Shown here one piece after another: positions 8,510-18,388 of a stretch of 63,328 nt of DNA. The stretch is from Flavobacterium sp. 1355 (GTDB taxonomy: Bacteria > Bacteroidota > Bacteroidia > Flavobacteriales > Flavobacteriaceae). Below the pieces are notes generated by a model. It was not told the origin of the DNA. It saw only the letters and a program-made list of their open reading frames with translations, and made no database searches. A program made the translations under genes and the position numbers. The DNA lies in the NCBI RefSeq assembly GCF_017833415.1, contig NZ_JAFICC010000021.1, positions 1 to 63,328 of the forward strand. Reading direction: 5' to 3'. The first letter of the stretch is position 1; every line of letters starts with the position of its first letter.

Positions 8510-11500
8510 TTAAAAATTAATGTTTAAGCCCAATAAATAGGTTCTTGGCACTGGATAAAATCCATAGTCAATTCCTGCTCCAATAGGTGATTGAGATACA
8601 TTGTCTCTATTTCCTGGACCAAATGAAGCTCCGGGATCAAATCCTTTATATTTTGTAAATGTGTATAGATTGTTTACACCCACATAAAGTCTTAATTTTG
8701 TAATTCCTGCTTTTTGGGTCACATTTGGACTTAAAGTATAACCTAATTGTACATTTTGTATTCTTACGTAAGAGGCATCTTCTACAAAATAATTGGAGAA
8801 AACATTATTTGAAGTTGCACCAGTTGTAACTCTTGGAGTTGAGTTACTTGTACCTTCTCCTGTCCATCTGTCTAATACGTAATTTAAACGATTAGCATCA
8901 GAAAGTGTTCTTTCATAATTGCGAACCATATCATTGCCTACAGAAGCAAATGTGAAAACTGCAAAATCAAGATTTTTGTAATTCATTTGTAAATTGAATC
9001 CCATTGTCGCTTCCGGAACCGGATCTCCAATATTTGTTTTATCTTTTGTGTCAATTACACCATCGCCATTTACATCTACATAACGAATATCTCCAGGCGC
9101 AGCATTTGCTCCTAATGATAATTGAGATGGATGTGCATCAATTTCGGCTTGGTTTTGAAAAATTCCGTCTGTTTTATATCCGTAAAAATATCCCATTGGT
9201 TTTCCTACTTCCATACGGGATGGTGCAGCCTGACCTACTCCAAATGCACCACCTTCAATAAACCCGGTTCCGTTGTTTACCTCCAAAACTTCATTTTTTA
9301 TGAAAGTCACATTATATCCAACACTCATAGAAAATGCATCTGAGAATTTTTCCTTATAATCTATTGCAAACTCAAATCCTGCATTTCTAACTGTGCCTGC
9401 ATTCAATGTTGGTGAACTTGCACCTGGCGCACCAGTTCCAATAATTCCAGAAACCGGAATATTTGGAATCAATAGATCTTTTCTTGTATCAATAAAATAA
9501 TCTGCAACAACAGATATTTTATCATTAAGTAATCTAAGATCCAGACCTACGTCAAATTTTCTGGCTTCTTCCCATTTTAAATCCGGATTAGGTGTTTGAC
9601 CCATTGCTGTTCCATTGCTCAAAGTTCCGTCAAAGACGTATGATCCTTCTCCATTAAGAATTCCAAGATAACCAAAATTCGGAATTTGGTCATTTCCTAA
9701 AGTACCATAACTCGCTCTTAATTTTAAGAAATTTAAAACTTTTGGCTGTCCAAAAAATTCTTCATCAGAAATAACCCAACCTCCTGTAAATGAAGGAAAA
9801 TAACCTATCTTATTACCCGGGCCAAATTTTGTAGAAGCATCACGTCTGATCATGGCAGAAAACAAATACTTTCCTTTATAATCGTATTGCAATCTTCCAA
9901 AATAAGAAAGTCTTCTTTGGTCATATACGTAAGATGTGTTGGTAAGCGTTTCAGAAATTCCTTTGGTTAAAGAAATATCTGCAAACTCCCATAAATTGTT
10001 CGGAACATCAAAACCAGTAGCAGTAAGTCCGTTACCCCACGTTTTAAAAATTGTTGTACCAACAGTTCCGGTAATATTATGATTTTCTAAAATTTTTGTA
10101 TTGTAAGTTCCAAAAAGGTCAAATGAATAATTATTATCATTTACTGCCCCCTGGGTTACAGAACTTCTTTGTACATCAAACACTTTTCCGCCATAACTGA
10201 TTTGTTTTGCAAATGTTCTTGACTCGCTGTTTGATGTATTAAAACCTATTGAACCTGAAAGGGTAAAACCTTTGAAAATTTTATAATCTAATCCAAAATT
10301 CCCATTCAGTTTTTTATAATTGTAATCATTATAAGTGTTTTCAATCTGCGCTAACGGATTTATAATTTCTGTTCCAAGTCCTGTAGTACTTGGCACTAAA
10401 GTAAGCTCGCCATTTGCGCCGTAAGGGCTAAGCGTAGCCGGAACGTTTAATGCATTAAATAAAACAGATCCAAGACCATTTTCGTTTAATGTATTTCTTG
10501 TAAAGTAAGTATAAATTACGTTGGTTTTTAATTTGAATTTATCACTCAAATCAACTCCTAATGCAAGTCTTGCCGTATTTCTTAAATACCCTGATTTGTC
10601 TCCTCCAACAATTCCTGCCTGATCCAGATGCGATCCACTTACAGAATAAGTAATTTTGTCTGAACCTCCCGAAATTGTCAAATCATTATTAATAATCGGA
10701 ACACCTTTCTTAAAAACTTCATCCTGCCAGTCTGTACCTTTTCCTAAATTACTAACATTCGGATAAGGAAGTGGTTTACCTCCATTAGAATAACTTTCAT
10801 TTAATAATAGTGCATATTCTGTAGCATTCAGAGTTGGTAATTTTCTTGAAGTTTCCTGAAATCCTGTGTAGCTGTTAAAAGAAATTCTTGTTTTAGAATT
10901 CTTTTTTCCCATTTTGGTTGTCACCAAAATAATACCGTTTGCTCCAATAGTTCCATAAATAGCTGCCTGAGCATCTTTTAAAACAGTAATTGTTTCAATA
11001 TCATTTGGGCTCAGTAATCCTAAATCTCCCACATAACCATCAATTATTACTGTTGGTCTGCTCTCACCATTTGTAGCTACCCCACGAATACGAATATCTA
11101 ATGGTGCACCCGGAGCTCCGGACTGTGTGGTAACATTTACACCGGCAATAGTTCCTTGTAATGCCTGCTCAATTCTGGCAGGTTTTAGTACATCAAGTGT
11201 TTTACTGTCTAAAACAGAAACAGCTCCTGTAACTTCTCTCTTCTTTTGTGTACCGTAACCAATAACGACAACTTCATCTAATGATTTGGCGTCATCAGCC
11301 ATTTTTACAGTAATTTTTGTTCCTGATACTACGACTTCCTGAGTTTGGAAACCAATGTAACTGAAAACGATTGTTGCTCCTTTTGGAATTCCATTTAGTT
11401 TAAAAGATCCATCAAAGTCAGTGGTTGTGCTTTGGGATGAACTTTTAACTTTTACATTCACGCCAGGCAATGATAGGCCTGAACCATCGAGTACTATCCC

Positions 11501-11575
11501 TGTTACATCATAACTCTGCGAAAACGCAAAAGATGTAAACAGTAACAATACCATTAGTAATAATTTAGATTTCAT
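8510..11575 (-). CDS. susC: SusC/RagA-family TonB-dependent outer-membrane transporter
   Basis: A 1021-residue outer-membrane channel: signal peptide (MKSKLLLMVLLLFTSFAFSQ), carboxypeptidase-regulatory-like domain (about 22-100), the SusC signature EVVVIGYGTQKKREVTGAV, a plug domain (about 110-225, VLKDAQAAIYGTIGANGIIL) and a beta-barrel ending in aromatic LLGLNINF. It imports oligosaccharides using TonB energy in complex with SusD. It is the first gene of a tightly spaced five-gene operon (susC, susD, binding lipoprotein, GH16 lipoprotein, GH16). The 240-nt region in front of it carries a perfect inverted repeat likely to be the regulator site. Confidence 0.96.
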   Translation of the reverse strand: MKSKLLLMVLLLFTSFAFSQSYDVTGIVLDGSGLSLPGVNVKVKSSSQSTTTDFDGSFKLNGIPKGATIVFSYIGFQTQEVVVSGTKITVKMADDAKSLDEVVVIGYGTQKKREVTGAVSVLDSKTLDVLKPARIEQALQGTIAGVNVTTQSGAPGAPLDIRIRGVATNGESRPTVIIDGYVGDLGLLSPNDIETITVLKDAQAAIYGTIGANGIILVTTKMGKKNSKTRISFNSYTGFQETSRKLPTLNATEYALLLNESYSNGGKPLPYPNVSNLGKGTDWQDEVFKKGVPIINNDLTISGGSDKITYSVSGSHLDQAGIVGGDKSGYLRNTARLALGVDLSDKFKLKTNVIYTYFTRNTLNENGLGSVLFNALNVPATLSPYGANGELTLVPSTTGLGTEIINPLAQIENTYNDYNYKKLNGNFGLDYKIFKGFTLSGSIGFNTSNSESRTFAKQISYGGKVFDVQRSSVTQGAVNDNNYSFDLFGTYNTKILENHNITGTVGTTIFKTWGNGLTATGFDVPNNLWEFADISLTKGISETLTNTSYVYDQRRLSYFGRLQYDYKGKYLFSAMIRRDASTKFGPGNKIGYFPSFTGGWVISDEEFFGQPKVLNFLKLRASYGTLGNDQIPNFGYLGILNGEGSYVFDGTLSNGTAMGQTPNPDLKWEEARKFDVGLDLRLLNDKISVVADYFIDTRKDLLIPNIPVSGIIGTGAPGASSPTLNAGTVRNAGFEFAIDYKEKFSDAFSMSVGYNVTFIKNEVLEVNNGTGFIEGGAFGVGQAAPSRMEVGKPMGYFYGYKTDGIFQNQAEIDAHPSQLSLGANAAPGDIRYVDVNGDGVIDTKDKTNIGDPVPEATMGFNLQMNYKNLDFAVFTFASVGNDMVRNYERTLSDANRLNYVLDRWTGEGTSNSTPRVTTGATSNNVFSNYFVEDASYVRIQNVQLGYTLSPNVTQKAGITKLRLYVGVNNLYTFTKYKGFDPGASFGPGNRDNVSQSPIGAGIDYGFYPVPRTYLLGLNINF

Positions 11576-11721
11576 AATTAGTTAGTTTTTATTGAAGCTA
11601 AATTTATCTTATCCTTTTAATAATAACCCAAAATTAACCTCAACAAAAAACATACATCATAAAAATAATGTACTAAATTTTAATTTATCGCAAAACAAAG
11701 CCTGATTTAGCAGTAAATATC

Positions 11722-11744
11722 AAATGTTAATTTTCTTAACATTT
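11722..11744. promoter_or_regulatory. Candidate operator upstream of susC
   Basis: Perfect inverted repeat of two 9-bp arms (AAATGTTAA and TTAACATTT) with a 5-bp spacer, about 150 nt upstream of the susC start. A third similar half-site (AGTGTTAA) follows directly and a fourth (CGTTAATG) lies about 30 nt further. It sits between the regulator gene and the operon it is expected to control. A possible minus-strand -7 box, TAATTTTG, is at 11636-11629. Confidence 0.5.
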
Positions 11745-11815
11745 AAGTGTTAAAAGTACAATAAAACGTTAATGTTGTGGTAATGTATAGGTAAAATCAC
11801 GATTTCATAAAGCTA

Positions 11816-14617
11816 CTATACAGCCAAAATATATTCAACTAAACCGATTTCGTGCTGCAAATCCATTTTTTTCCTCAAACGATATCTTTTTATCTCAACA
11901 CTTCTTACCGAAATATTAAATAAAGGAGCTATTTCTTTCGATGAAAGATTGAGTCGCAAATAAGCACAAAGACGCAAATCGTTTGGTGTTAATAAAGGGT
12001 GTTGCTGTTTAATTCGTTTTAAGAAATCCTTATCTGCATTATCAAAAGCTTCCTTAAAAATTTTCCAGGAATCTTCCTCTGTAATATTATCATTAATGGT
12101 TCTGATAACCGATTTTATATTTTTATTGTCATCCTGTGTATTCTTTTTTAAATCTTCTTTTATAAATGCCAAAAGTTCGTTTTTACTGTTCAGGCTCATC
12201 GTCGAAACTGCCAGTTCTCTGTTTTTATTATCCACATCCTGCGAGAGCTGTTCATTTCTTAATTTCATTAACTGCTGCTCATTTTCTAGCTCTTTAATCT
12301 CCAGCAAAAGGTTATTTTCTTCGATTAATTTTTCTTTTTGTTTCTGATAGAAGTTTCGATAGGCCTTATTAACAAAATAAGCCAGAATGAGTATTAATAA
12401 TGCATAAATAAAACACGCCAGATTGGTGAGATACCAGGGTTTTAAAACTACAAATGTATATACTGCTGTGTTTGGCAAAATAGTATTGGCAAATTTTGCC
12501 CTCACCTTAAAAGTATATTTCCCGGGCGACAAATTCTTAAAATTCACTGAGGCCTTAGTGCTCCATTCGCTCCAGTCATTCTGAAATCCTTCGAGCAAAT
12601 ACTGATATTCTGTGTTGATATATTTATTAAACTCCGGAACTGTATAATTTAGAGTGATATTATTCTCATTTGATTTAAATCTTCCTTCTTCGTTTAATGA
12701 AACATCATTTAGCGTTTCGTTTTGTTTGTTTATTAAAATTTCAGAAATAGAAATGGTATAGTTTTTAAAACTTAAATCCTCAATATTCAATATATAGTAC
12801 CCGTCTGTAGTTCCAATTAGATACGTTGATTTTGATATTTGTGTTATATTCTCAAAACCCTGCATCGAATTGGTTAAAGAGGCAGGAATTGGAATCACGT
12901 TTTGGTTTAACTGGCTGCTAAGTTTACTTGCTGAGAAGTAATGAATATAGTTTTTAGAAAACAGCCAGATTCGGTTAGACTCATCAACAATTAATTTTCC
13001 TGATGTATATTCATCTTTCTCAAAAATCGAACTTAGCAATTTATCTTTTTCAAATTGTTTTGTTTTTGAATTTAATTTGAAAATTCCCCCTTTATAAGCA
13101 TAATAAATAGAATTATTAAATTGTGTAAGACTTGCATTCTTTCCTTTTCTTGGAGAAGAATAGGCAAAAATTTGTTTTATCTTCAAAAGATTTTTATCGG
13201 GCTGAATCCTGAAAATGCCTTTATATTCATGGCTCACATATATTTCTAATTGATTAGTGATTTCAAAGTATCGTGACGAATAATCAAATCCTTGTATTTT
13301 ATTTCTAAATTTCCATTGGTTATTTACTTTTTCTAAAACAGAAATTCCGTAATAATTCCCTTGTAATAATAGATTTTTTGCATTCGGGACAGGTTCAAAC
13401 TTCCATGTTCCTGATCCGGAAAAAATATTTTTTGCTGCCGTATTATCAATAATAAAAGTACCGGAATCATGACCACAAAAAAGTGTGTTATCATAAACAA
13501 ATAAAGACCAAACCTGTCCTTTTGTACCATTTATAAACTGAAAATCGCCGTTACTTTTATATTTTTTAGAAAATAATCCCTGATTTGTACCCACATACAA
13601 AATGCCATCATGCACAATTGAAGCATATACAGTGCCTAAAACTCCCGTATCATCAGTAAAACTATGTACAGGCGTCTGAAGATTAATACAATTAATTCCG
13701 TTATCAAGGCCTACCCAGACATTCTGATCTTTATCTTCAAAAAGAGACAAGGCTGTATTATTACTCAAACCTTTGCTTTGCGAAATATGATAATTTAATT
13801 TTCCTGAAGCAGATAAAATAAAAATTCCGTTTGAGACAGTTCCCAAAGCATAACTTCCATTCTGAAGACGCTGGCTGCTATAGACAAAGCTCGATTTTAA
13901 TGCTGCATCTACATCGGTTTTAAATGGTGTTAAACTGGTTGCTGTCAACTTATAAAATCCATCTAATTGCGTTTGAATCAATAATCCGTCATCAATAGAA
14001 TAAAGGTTCGCAATTGTATATTTTTTAAGAATCGGATTGTCTGAAATTAATTTTCCCCTTCCGGCTTCAATTTCAAAAAGACCTTCATTAGTAGTTTGGT
14101 AATAAATCGAAGTCTTGGTACTAAATGATTTTACAACACCATTTTTAGGCGAAATAATCTTGAAATTTTTGGTTTTAGTATCATAAATATAGATTCTGTT
14201 CAGGGACTGAAACAAAATCCACTGATCATACTTTAGAATATTCCAAAATTGTTCGTCATCAAGAATTTTATTTTTAATAGTATCACTCAGAGAAGTATAT
14301 TTTAGTTTCCCGTTTGATTGTCTGGTCCAGTAACCAAAATTCATGTAGCAGCCCGTGTAAATCTTATTATCAATTACTTTCACAGAACGCATTATTGTTT
14401 CATTCGGCGTCGGATACAGTTTCCAATTCGTTCCATTATATTCCAAAAGACCTTCATTATTGGCAAAATAAAGATAGTTTTGGTCATCCTGAGATATCAT
14501 CCAACTTTGATTTCCGGCACCATAGATGGTCGACGGATATTTCACAATTGGCGGCAATTCCTGAGAAAACATCCTGAAACTCACCAAAACAAACAGCAGA
14601 TATAATTTTGATTTCAA
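11816..14617 (-). CDS. Periplasmic-sensor transcriptional regulator (two-component-type propeller, Y_Y_Y, LuxR-type HTH)
   Basis: A 933-residue membrane-spanning regulator: signal peptide, two beta-propeller-type sensor blades (about 20-640; repeats such as VWVGLDNGINCI), a Y_Y_Y Ig-like domain (about 650-745; YLLEGFQNDWSEWS), one transmembrane helix (about 750-772), a coiled coil (about 780-850) and a C-terminal LuxR-type HTH (about 875-930; SSKEIAPLFNISVRSVEIKR). Unlike classical hybrid two-component systems it has no histidine kinase or receiver domain, so ligand binding outside would have to be relayed straight to the DNA-binding tail. It lies immediately upstream of susC on the same strand, which makes it the probable glucan-oligosaccharide sensor for this locus. 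Confidence 0.88.
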   Translation of the reverse strand: MKSKLYLLFVLVSFRMFSQELPPIVKYPSTIYGAGNQSWMISQDDQNYLYFANNEGLLEYNGTNWKLYPTPNETIMRSVKVIDNKIYTGCYMNFGYWTRQSNGKLKYTSLSDTIKNKILDDEQFWNILKYDQWILFQSLNRIYIYDTKTKNFKIISPKNGVVKSFSTKTSIYYQTTNEGLFEIEAGRGKLISDNPILKKYTIANLYSIDDGLLIQTQLDGFYKLTATSLTPFKTDVDAALKSSFVYSSQRLQNGSYALGTVSNGIFILSASGKLNYHISQSKGLSNNTALSLFEDKDQNVWVGLDNGINCINLQTPVHSFTDDTGVLGTVYASIVHDGILYVGTNQGLFSKKYKSNGDFQFINGTKGQVWSLFVYDNTLFCGHDSGTFIIDNTAAKNIFSGSGTWKFEPVPNAKNLLLQGNYYGISVLEKVNNQWKFRNKIQGFDYSSRYFEITNQLEIYVSHEYKGIFRIQPDKNLLKIKQIFAYSSPRKGKNASLTQFNNSIYYAYKGGIFKLNSKTKQFEKDKLLSSIFEKDEYTSGKLIVDESNRIWLFSKNYIHYFSASKLSSQLNQNVIPIPASLTNSMQGFENITQISKSTYLIGTTDGYYILNIEDLSFKNYTISISEILINKQNETLNDVSLNEEGRFKSNENNITLNYTVPEFNKYINTEYQYLLEGFQNDWSEWSTKASVNFKNLSPGKYTFKVRAKFANTILPNTAVYTFVVLKPWYLTNLACFIYALLILILAYFVNKAYRNFYQKQKEKLIEENNLLLEIKELENEQQLMKLRNEQLSQDVDNKNRELAVSTMSLNSKNELLAFIKEDLKKNTQDDNKNIKSVIRTINDNITEEDSWKIFKEAFDNADKDFLKRIKQQHPLLTPNDLRLCAYLRLNLSSKEIAPLFNISVRSVEIKRYRLRKKMDLQHEIGLVEYILAV

Positions 14618-14783
14618 TTGATAATAGTATTAATTCGATATAAAAACTGCTCTAAAATAGCTTATTTTATACTGATACAACAATCTTTTTGATAAAAAAA
14701 CATGCATACGAAAATCTCAAATCATCTGCTACTTTGTTAAAATTTGGAACAATATCCTTAACAAAACTCAATTCAAAATTGAT

Positions 14784-14791
14784 TACTTTTG
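14784..14791 (+). promoter_or_regulatory. Candidate -7 box of uvrA
   Basis: TACTTTTG matches the Bacteroidota TAnnTTTG element and lies 18 nt before the uvrA ATG. No TTG was found at the usual distance upstream, so only the -7 half is supported. Confidence 0.4.
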
Positions 14792-14809
14792 TAGAAATTG
14801 ACTTTTTTT

Positions 14810-17605
14810 ATGCAAACTGACCTTTCGACACTCGACCCAAAACAAAATATTATCATTAAAGGCGCACAAGTACATAACTTAAAAAACGTATCTGTTGCCA
14901 TTCCGAGAAATAAACTTGTTGTAATTACAGGGCTTTCAGGTTCAGGAAAATCCAGTCTTGCATTTGACACTTTATATGCTGAAGGACAACGCCGTTATGT
15001 TGAAAGTTTGTCATCATATGCGCGTCAGTTTTTAGGACGTCTGGACAAGCCAAAAGTAGAATACATTAAAGGAATTGCTCCGGCAATTGCCATTGAGCAA
15101 AAAGTAAATACAACCAATGCCCGTTCTACAGTTGGAACTTCGACTGAGATTTACGATTACATGAAACTTTTGTATGCCCGAATTGGCCGTACTTATTCTC
15201 CGGTTTCAGGTCAGGAAGTCAAAAAAAATACTGTTACTGATGTTGTGGCAGATGTAAAAACTCTGGAATTGGACAGCAAATGGCTTTTACTTGCTCCAAT
15301 TCACTTAGAAGAAGGAAGACAGCTCGAAGACAAACTAAAGGTACTTCTACAGCAAGGTTTTGCGCGTATTCTGGTAAACAACGAAATGGTGCGTCTGGAT
15401 GAATTTGAAGGTGCAAATCTTCATCAGTTAGACAATAAAGATATTCTTCTTGTTATTGACAGAATCGTTGTAAAGGAAGAAGAAGAGTTTTATAATCGTT
15501 TGGCAGATGCTGTACAAACTGCTTTTTTTGAAGGAAAAGGAATTTGTTATTTACAGGAATTAAATTCTGATAAACGTTTTTCTTATTCTAATAATTTTGA
15601 ACTGGACGGAATTACTTTCTTAGAACCAAACGTCCATTTATTCAGTTTTAATAATCCATACGGTGCCTGCCCCGTTTGCGAAGGTTATGGAAACATTATC
15701 GGTATTGATGCTGATCTTGTTGTTCCAAACACTTCCTTATCTGTGTTTGAAAGTGCCATTTATCCCTGGAGAGGAGAAAGTATGAGCTGGTACAAAGATG
15801 AGTTGGTAAAACATGCTTATAAGTTTGATTTCCCAATTCATAAACCGTATTTTGAATTAACAGAAGAGCAGAAAGATATCATTTGGAAAGGGAATAAGTA
15901 TTTTCAGGGTTTAAATGGTTTCTTTAAAGAATTAGAAGAGAAAAATTATAAAATCCAGAATCGTGTCATGCTGTCGCGTTACCGTGGAAAAACAAAATGT
16001 CACGCTTGTCGCGGAAAACGCTTACGCGAAGAAGCTTCTTATGTAAAAATAAATGGAAAAACAGTTTCTGATCTTGTTGATTTACCGATTAAACATTTAG
16101 TCACTTTTTTTCAAAACATCGAACTGGATGTATATGAGAAGCAAATTGCAAAACGTTTGATGGTTGAAATCAACAATCGTTTGTCTTTTTTGACAGAAGT
16201 CGGTTTAGATTACCTTACATTAAACAGAAATTCCTCAACACTATCAGGCGGAGAATCTCAGCGAATTAATCTGGCTACTTCTCTCGGAAGCAGTTTAGTA
16301 GGATCAATGTACATTCTTGATGAACCAAGTATTGGCCTTCACCCAAAAGATTCTGAACGATTAATAAAAGTACTGCTTTCTCTTCGCGATTTAGGAAACA
16401 CTGTTATTGTGGTTGAACACGACGAAGATATTATGAAAGCTGCCGATATGATTATTGATATTGGTCCTGAAGCCGGAACATTTGGAGGAAATCTCGTGGC
16501 TCAGGGAACTTATGAGGAAATATTAAAATCTGAATCCTTAACTGCGAAATACCTGAATGGCAACCTGGAAATTGCTGTACCGAAGAAAAGAAGGAAATTT
16601 AAAAATCATATCGAAATAATTGGTGCGAGAGAAAATAACTTAAAAAACATTAATGTTACTTTTCCATTAGATGTCCTAACTGTTGTAACGGGAGTATCAG
16701 GAAGCGGAAAAAGTACTTTAATTAAAAAGATTTTGTTTCCTGCTATGCAGAAAAAACTGGAAAGTGCAGCCGAAAAAGCAGGTCAGTTTAGCGAAATAAA
16801 AGGTTCATTTTCTCAAATAAAACATATTGAATATGTTGATCAGAACCCTATCGGAAGAAGTTCAAGGTCTAACCCTGTAACGTACATCAAAGCATATGAT
16901 GATATTCGTGATCTCTATGCCAAAGAAAAATTATCTAAAATAAGAGGATATCAGGCCAAACATTTTTCTTTTAATGTTGATGGCGGCCGTTGCGAAACAT
17001 GTAAAGGAGAAGGCTCTATAAACGTCGAGATGGTATTCATGGCAGATGTCCAGCTTCCGTGTGAAACTTGTGGAGGTAAACGCTTTAAAAAAGAAATTTT
17101 AGAAGTAACATTTGATGAAAAAAACATCAACGATGTCCTGACAATGACAATCGATGATGCCATTGCTTTTTTTGAAAAAAATAAGCAGGCAAAAATCACC
17201 CAAAAATTACAGCCTCTTCAGGATGTAGGTTTAGGATATGTACAATTAGGGCAATCTTCTTCTACTCTTTCCGGTGGTGAGGCACAGCGTATTAAACTTG
17301 CGTCTTTTTTAGTGAAAGGTGCCACAAAAGACAAAGCATTATTTGTGTTTGATGAACCTACAACCGGTCTGCATTTTCATGATATCAAAAAGTTATTGGC
17401 TTCATTTGATGCTTTACTTGAAAAAGGGCATTCTATAATTGTAATTGAACACAATCTTGATCTTATAAAATGTGCCGACTGGATTCTGGATTTAGGCCCT
17501 GAGGGTGGTGAAAACGGAGGTTATCTTTTGGCGTCAGGGACTCCCGAAGATATTGTAAAAGTCAAAGAGTCTGTGACCGGAATCTATTTAAAAGATAAAT
17601 TATAA
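14810..17605 (+). CDS. uvrA: Excinuclease ABC subunit A (UvrA)
   Basis: A 931-residue nucleotide-excision-repair damage sensor with two ABC ATPase halves. Walker A motifs are GLSGSGKSS (41-49) and GVSGSGKST in the second half. Signature motifs are LSGGESQRINLA and LSGGEAQRIKLA. Zinc modules show CPVC with CHAC, and CETCKGEG with CETCGGKRF. UvrA dimers with UvrB scan DNA for bulky lesions and hand over to UvrC. Length is normal for the family. An upstream in-frame TTG at 14798 would add four residues. The ATG is preferred because the TTG version lies against the -7 box. The gene is monocistronic, with a strong terminator after it. No SOS-type box was recognised upstream. Confidence 0.97.
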   Translation: MQTDLSTLDPKQNIIIKGAQVHNLKNVSVAIPRNKLVVITGLSGSGKSSLAFDTLYAEGQRRYVESLSSYARQFLGRLDKPKVEYIKGIAPAIAIEQKVNTTNARSTVGTSTEIYDYMKLLYARIGRTYSPVSGQEVKKNTVTDVVADVKTLELDSKWLLLAPIHLEEGRQLEDKLKVLLQQGFARILVNNEMVRLDEFEGANLHQLDNKDILLVIDRIVVKEEEEFYNRLADAVQTAFFEGKGICYLQELNSDKRFSYSNNFELDGITFLEPNVHLFSFNNPYGACPVCEGYGNIIGIDADLVVPNTSLSVFESAIYPWRGESMSWYKDELVKHAYKFDFPIHKPYFELTEEQKDIIWKGNKYFQGLNGFFKELEEKNYKIQNRVMLSRYRGKTKCHACRGKRLREEASYVKINGKTVSDLVDLPIKHLVTFFQNIELDVYEKQIAKRLMVEINNRLSFLTEVGLDYLTLNRNSSTLSGGESQRINLATSLGSSLVGSMYILDEPSIGLHPKDSERLIKVLLSLRDLGNTVIVVEHDEDIMKAADMIIDIGPEAGTFGGNLVAQGTYEEILKSESLTAKYLNGNLEIAVPKKRRKFKNHIEIIGARENNLKNINVTFPLDVLTVVTGVSGSGKSTLIKKILFPAMQKKLESAAEKAGQFSEIKGSFSQIKHIEYVDQNPIGRSSRSNPVTYIKAYDDIRDLYAKEKLSKIRGYQAKHFSFNVDGGRCETCKGEGSINVEMVFMADVQLPCETCGGKRFKKEILEVTFDEKNINDVLTMTIDDAIAFFEKNKQAKITQKLQPLQDVGLGYVQLGQSSSTLSGGEAQRIKLASFLVKGATKDKALFVFDEPTTGLHFHDIKKLLASFDALLEKGHSIIVIEHNLDLIKCADWILDLGPEGGENGGYLLASGTPEDIVKVKESVTGIYLKDKL

Positions 17606-17633
17606 TTTATAATTTATTAGTTGTTATTAATTC

Positions 17634-17676
17634 AAAAAAAAACGCTCAAAATACTGTTATTTTGAGCGTTTTCTTT
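17634..17676. terminator. Bidirectional terminator between uvrA and a small membrane gene
   Basis: Perfect 13-bp stem (AACGCTCAAAATA / TATTTTGAGCGTT) with a 4-nt loop, an A-tract before it and a T-rich tract after it. It can serve both the plus-strand uvrA and the converging minus-strand gene. Confidence 0.85.
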
Positions 17677-17695
17677 TAGTACTAAGTTTTTTTTT

Positions 17696-17995
17696 CTAAG
17701 CAACGAGACATCTTTCTTCGAAAGGAAATCCATCTTCATCAATTGCCACTAATACCTTTTTTTGTTTTGATGCTTCAATTGTAAGATACAGCCACGCAAA
17801 CGACCATAATCCCAATGTTAAGCAACAAATAATAAAGTTCAAGCCATGATTTACAACTTTTCCTCCTTTTGAAAGAACAGCAAAAAGAAATTCATCATTT
17901 CTTTCCTCCAGCGTAAATCCATTACGAACTTTATTTGATATCATACTAGAAAAAATCTGTACACTTTGTTCCTGGCTAAGCGGATTGCTTTTCAT
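17696..17995 (-). CDS. Small membrane protein of unknown function
   Basis: A 99-residue protein (start MKSNPLSQEQ; an upstream ATG at 18007 would add four residues). It has a polar N-terminal half and one transmembrane helix at about residues 54-75 (LNFIICCLTLGLWSFAWLYL), followed by a short tail EEGFPFEE-like in character. The pattern of a soluble N-terminal region with a single helix resembles small envelope proteins of Flavobacteria, but I recognise no named family. It converges on uvrA across a shared terminator and has a long AT-rich upstream region. Real gene likely, function unknown. Confidence 0.6.
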   Translation of the reverse strand: MKSNPLSQEQSVQIFSSMISNKVRNGFTLEERNDEFLFAVLSKGGKVVNHGLNFIICCLTLGLWSFAWLYLTIEASKQKKVLVAIDEDGFPFEERCLVA

Positions 17996-18388
17996 AATTA
18001 CTACCATTAAAAATTAATTCCAATACGGCGTTAGTTAATTTTTGCCAATTATTAACATTTACCTCATTTTAAAACAAACATTATAAAACCACTTTTATTG
18101 CATTTTATAAGATATTTTTTATCCCAAGAATTAAAGTGATGTCAAATTCTCACATAAATTTAGTTTTTATTAAGTTAATAACAAAATAAAAAACTGTTAA
18201 AATTTGAATCTTTACAGCAGGTAATCAAGAACTTAACATATTTTTAAATTTAAAACGCCTTTAAATAGAAAGCACAGCAACCCTGAAAACATTAAAACAA
18301 CATAATGCAAACCTCAATAAAAATTTATTGAAAAGTTTTATTGCTCAGCTGAGTTTAGTGCCAGATAGGGAAGTAAAAAACTATTTTC
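17996..18388. other. Gene-free AT-rich stretch
   Basis: About 390 bases with no credible ORF. It should contain the promoter of the small membrane gene. The only visible structure is a 10-bp palindrome CTCAGCTGAG at 18344-18353, close to the end of the flippase gene. It lacks a T-tract and I do not call it a terminator. Confidence 0.4.

Noticed and set aside
12096..14605. Plus-strand ORFs opposite the regulator gene
   Set aside because: They are shadows of the 933-residue protein on the other strand, with no domain, start context or independent codon logic.
14798..14809. TTG start for uvrA, four residues upstream of the ATG
   Set aside because: It lies against the -7 box, leaving almost no leader; the ATG at 14810 fits better.
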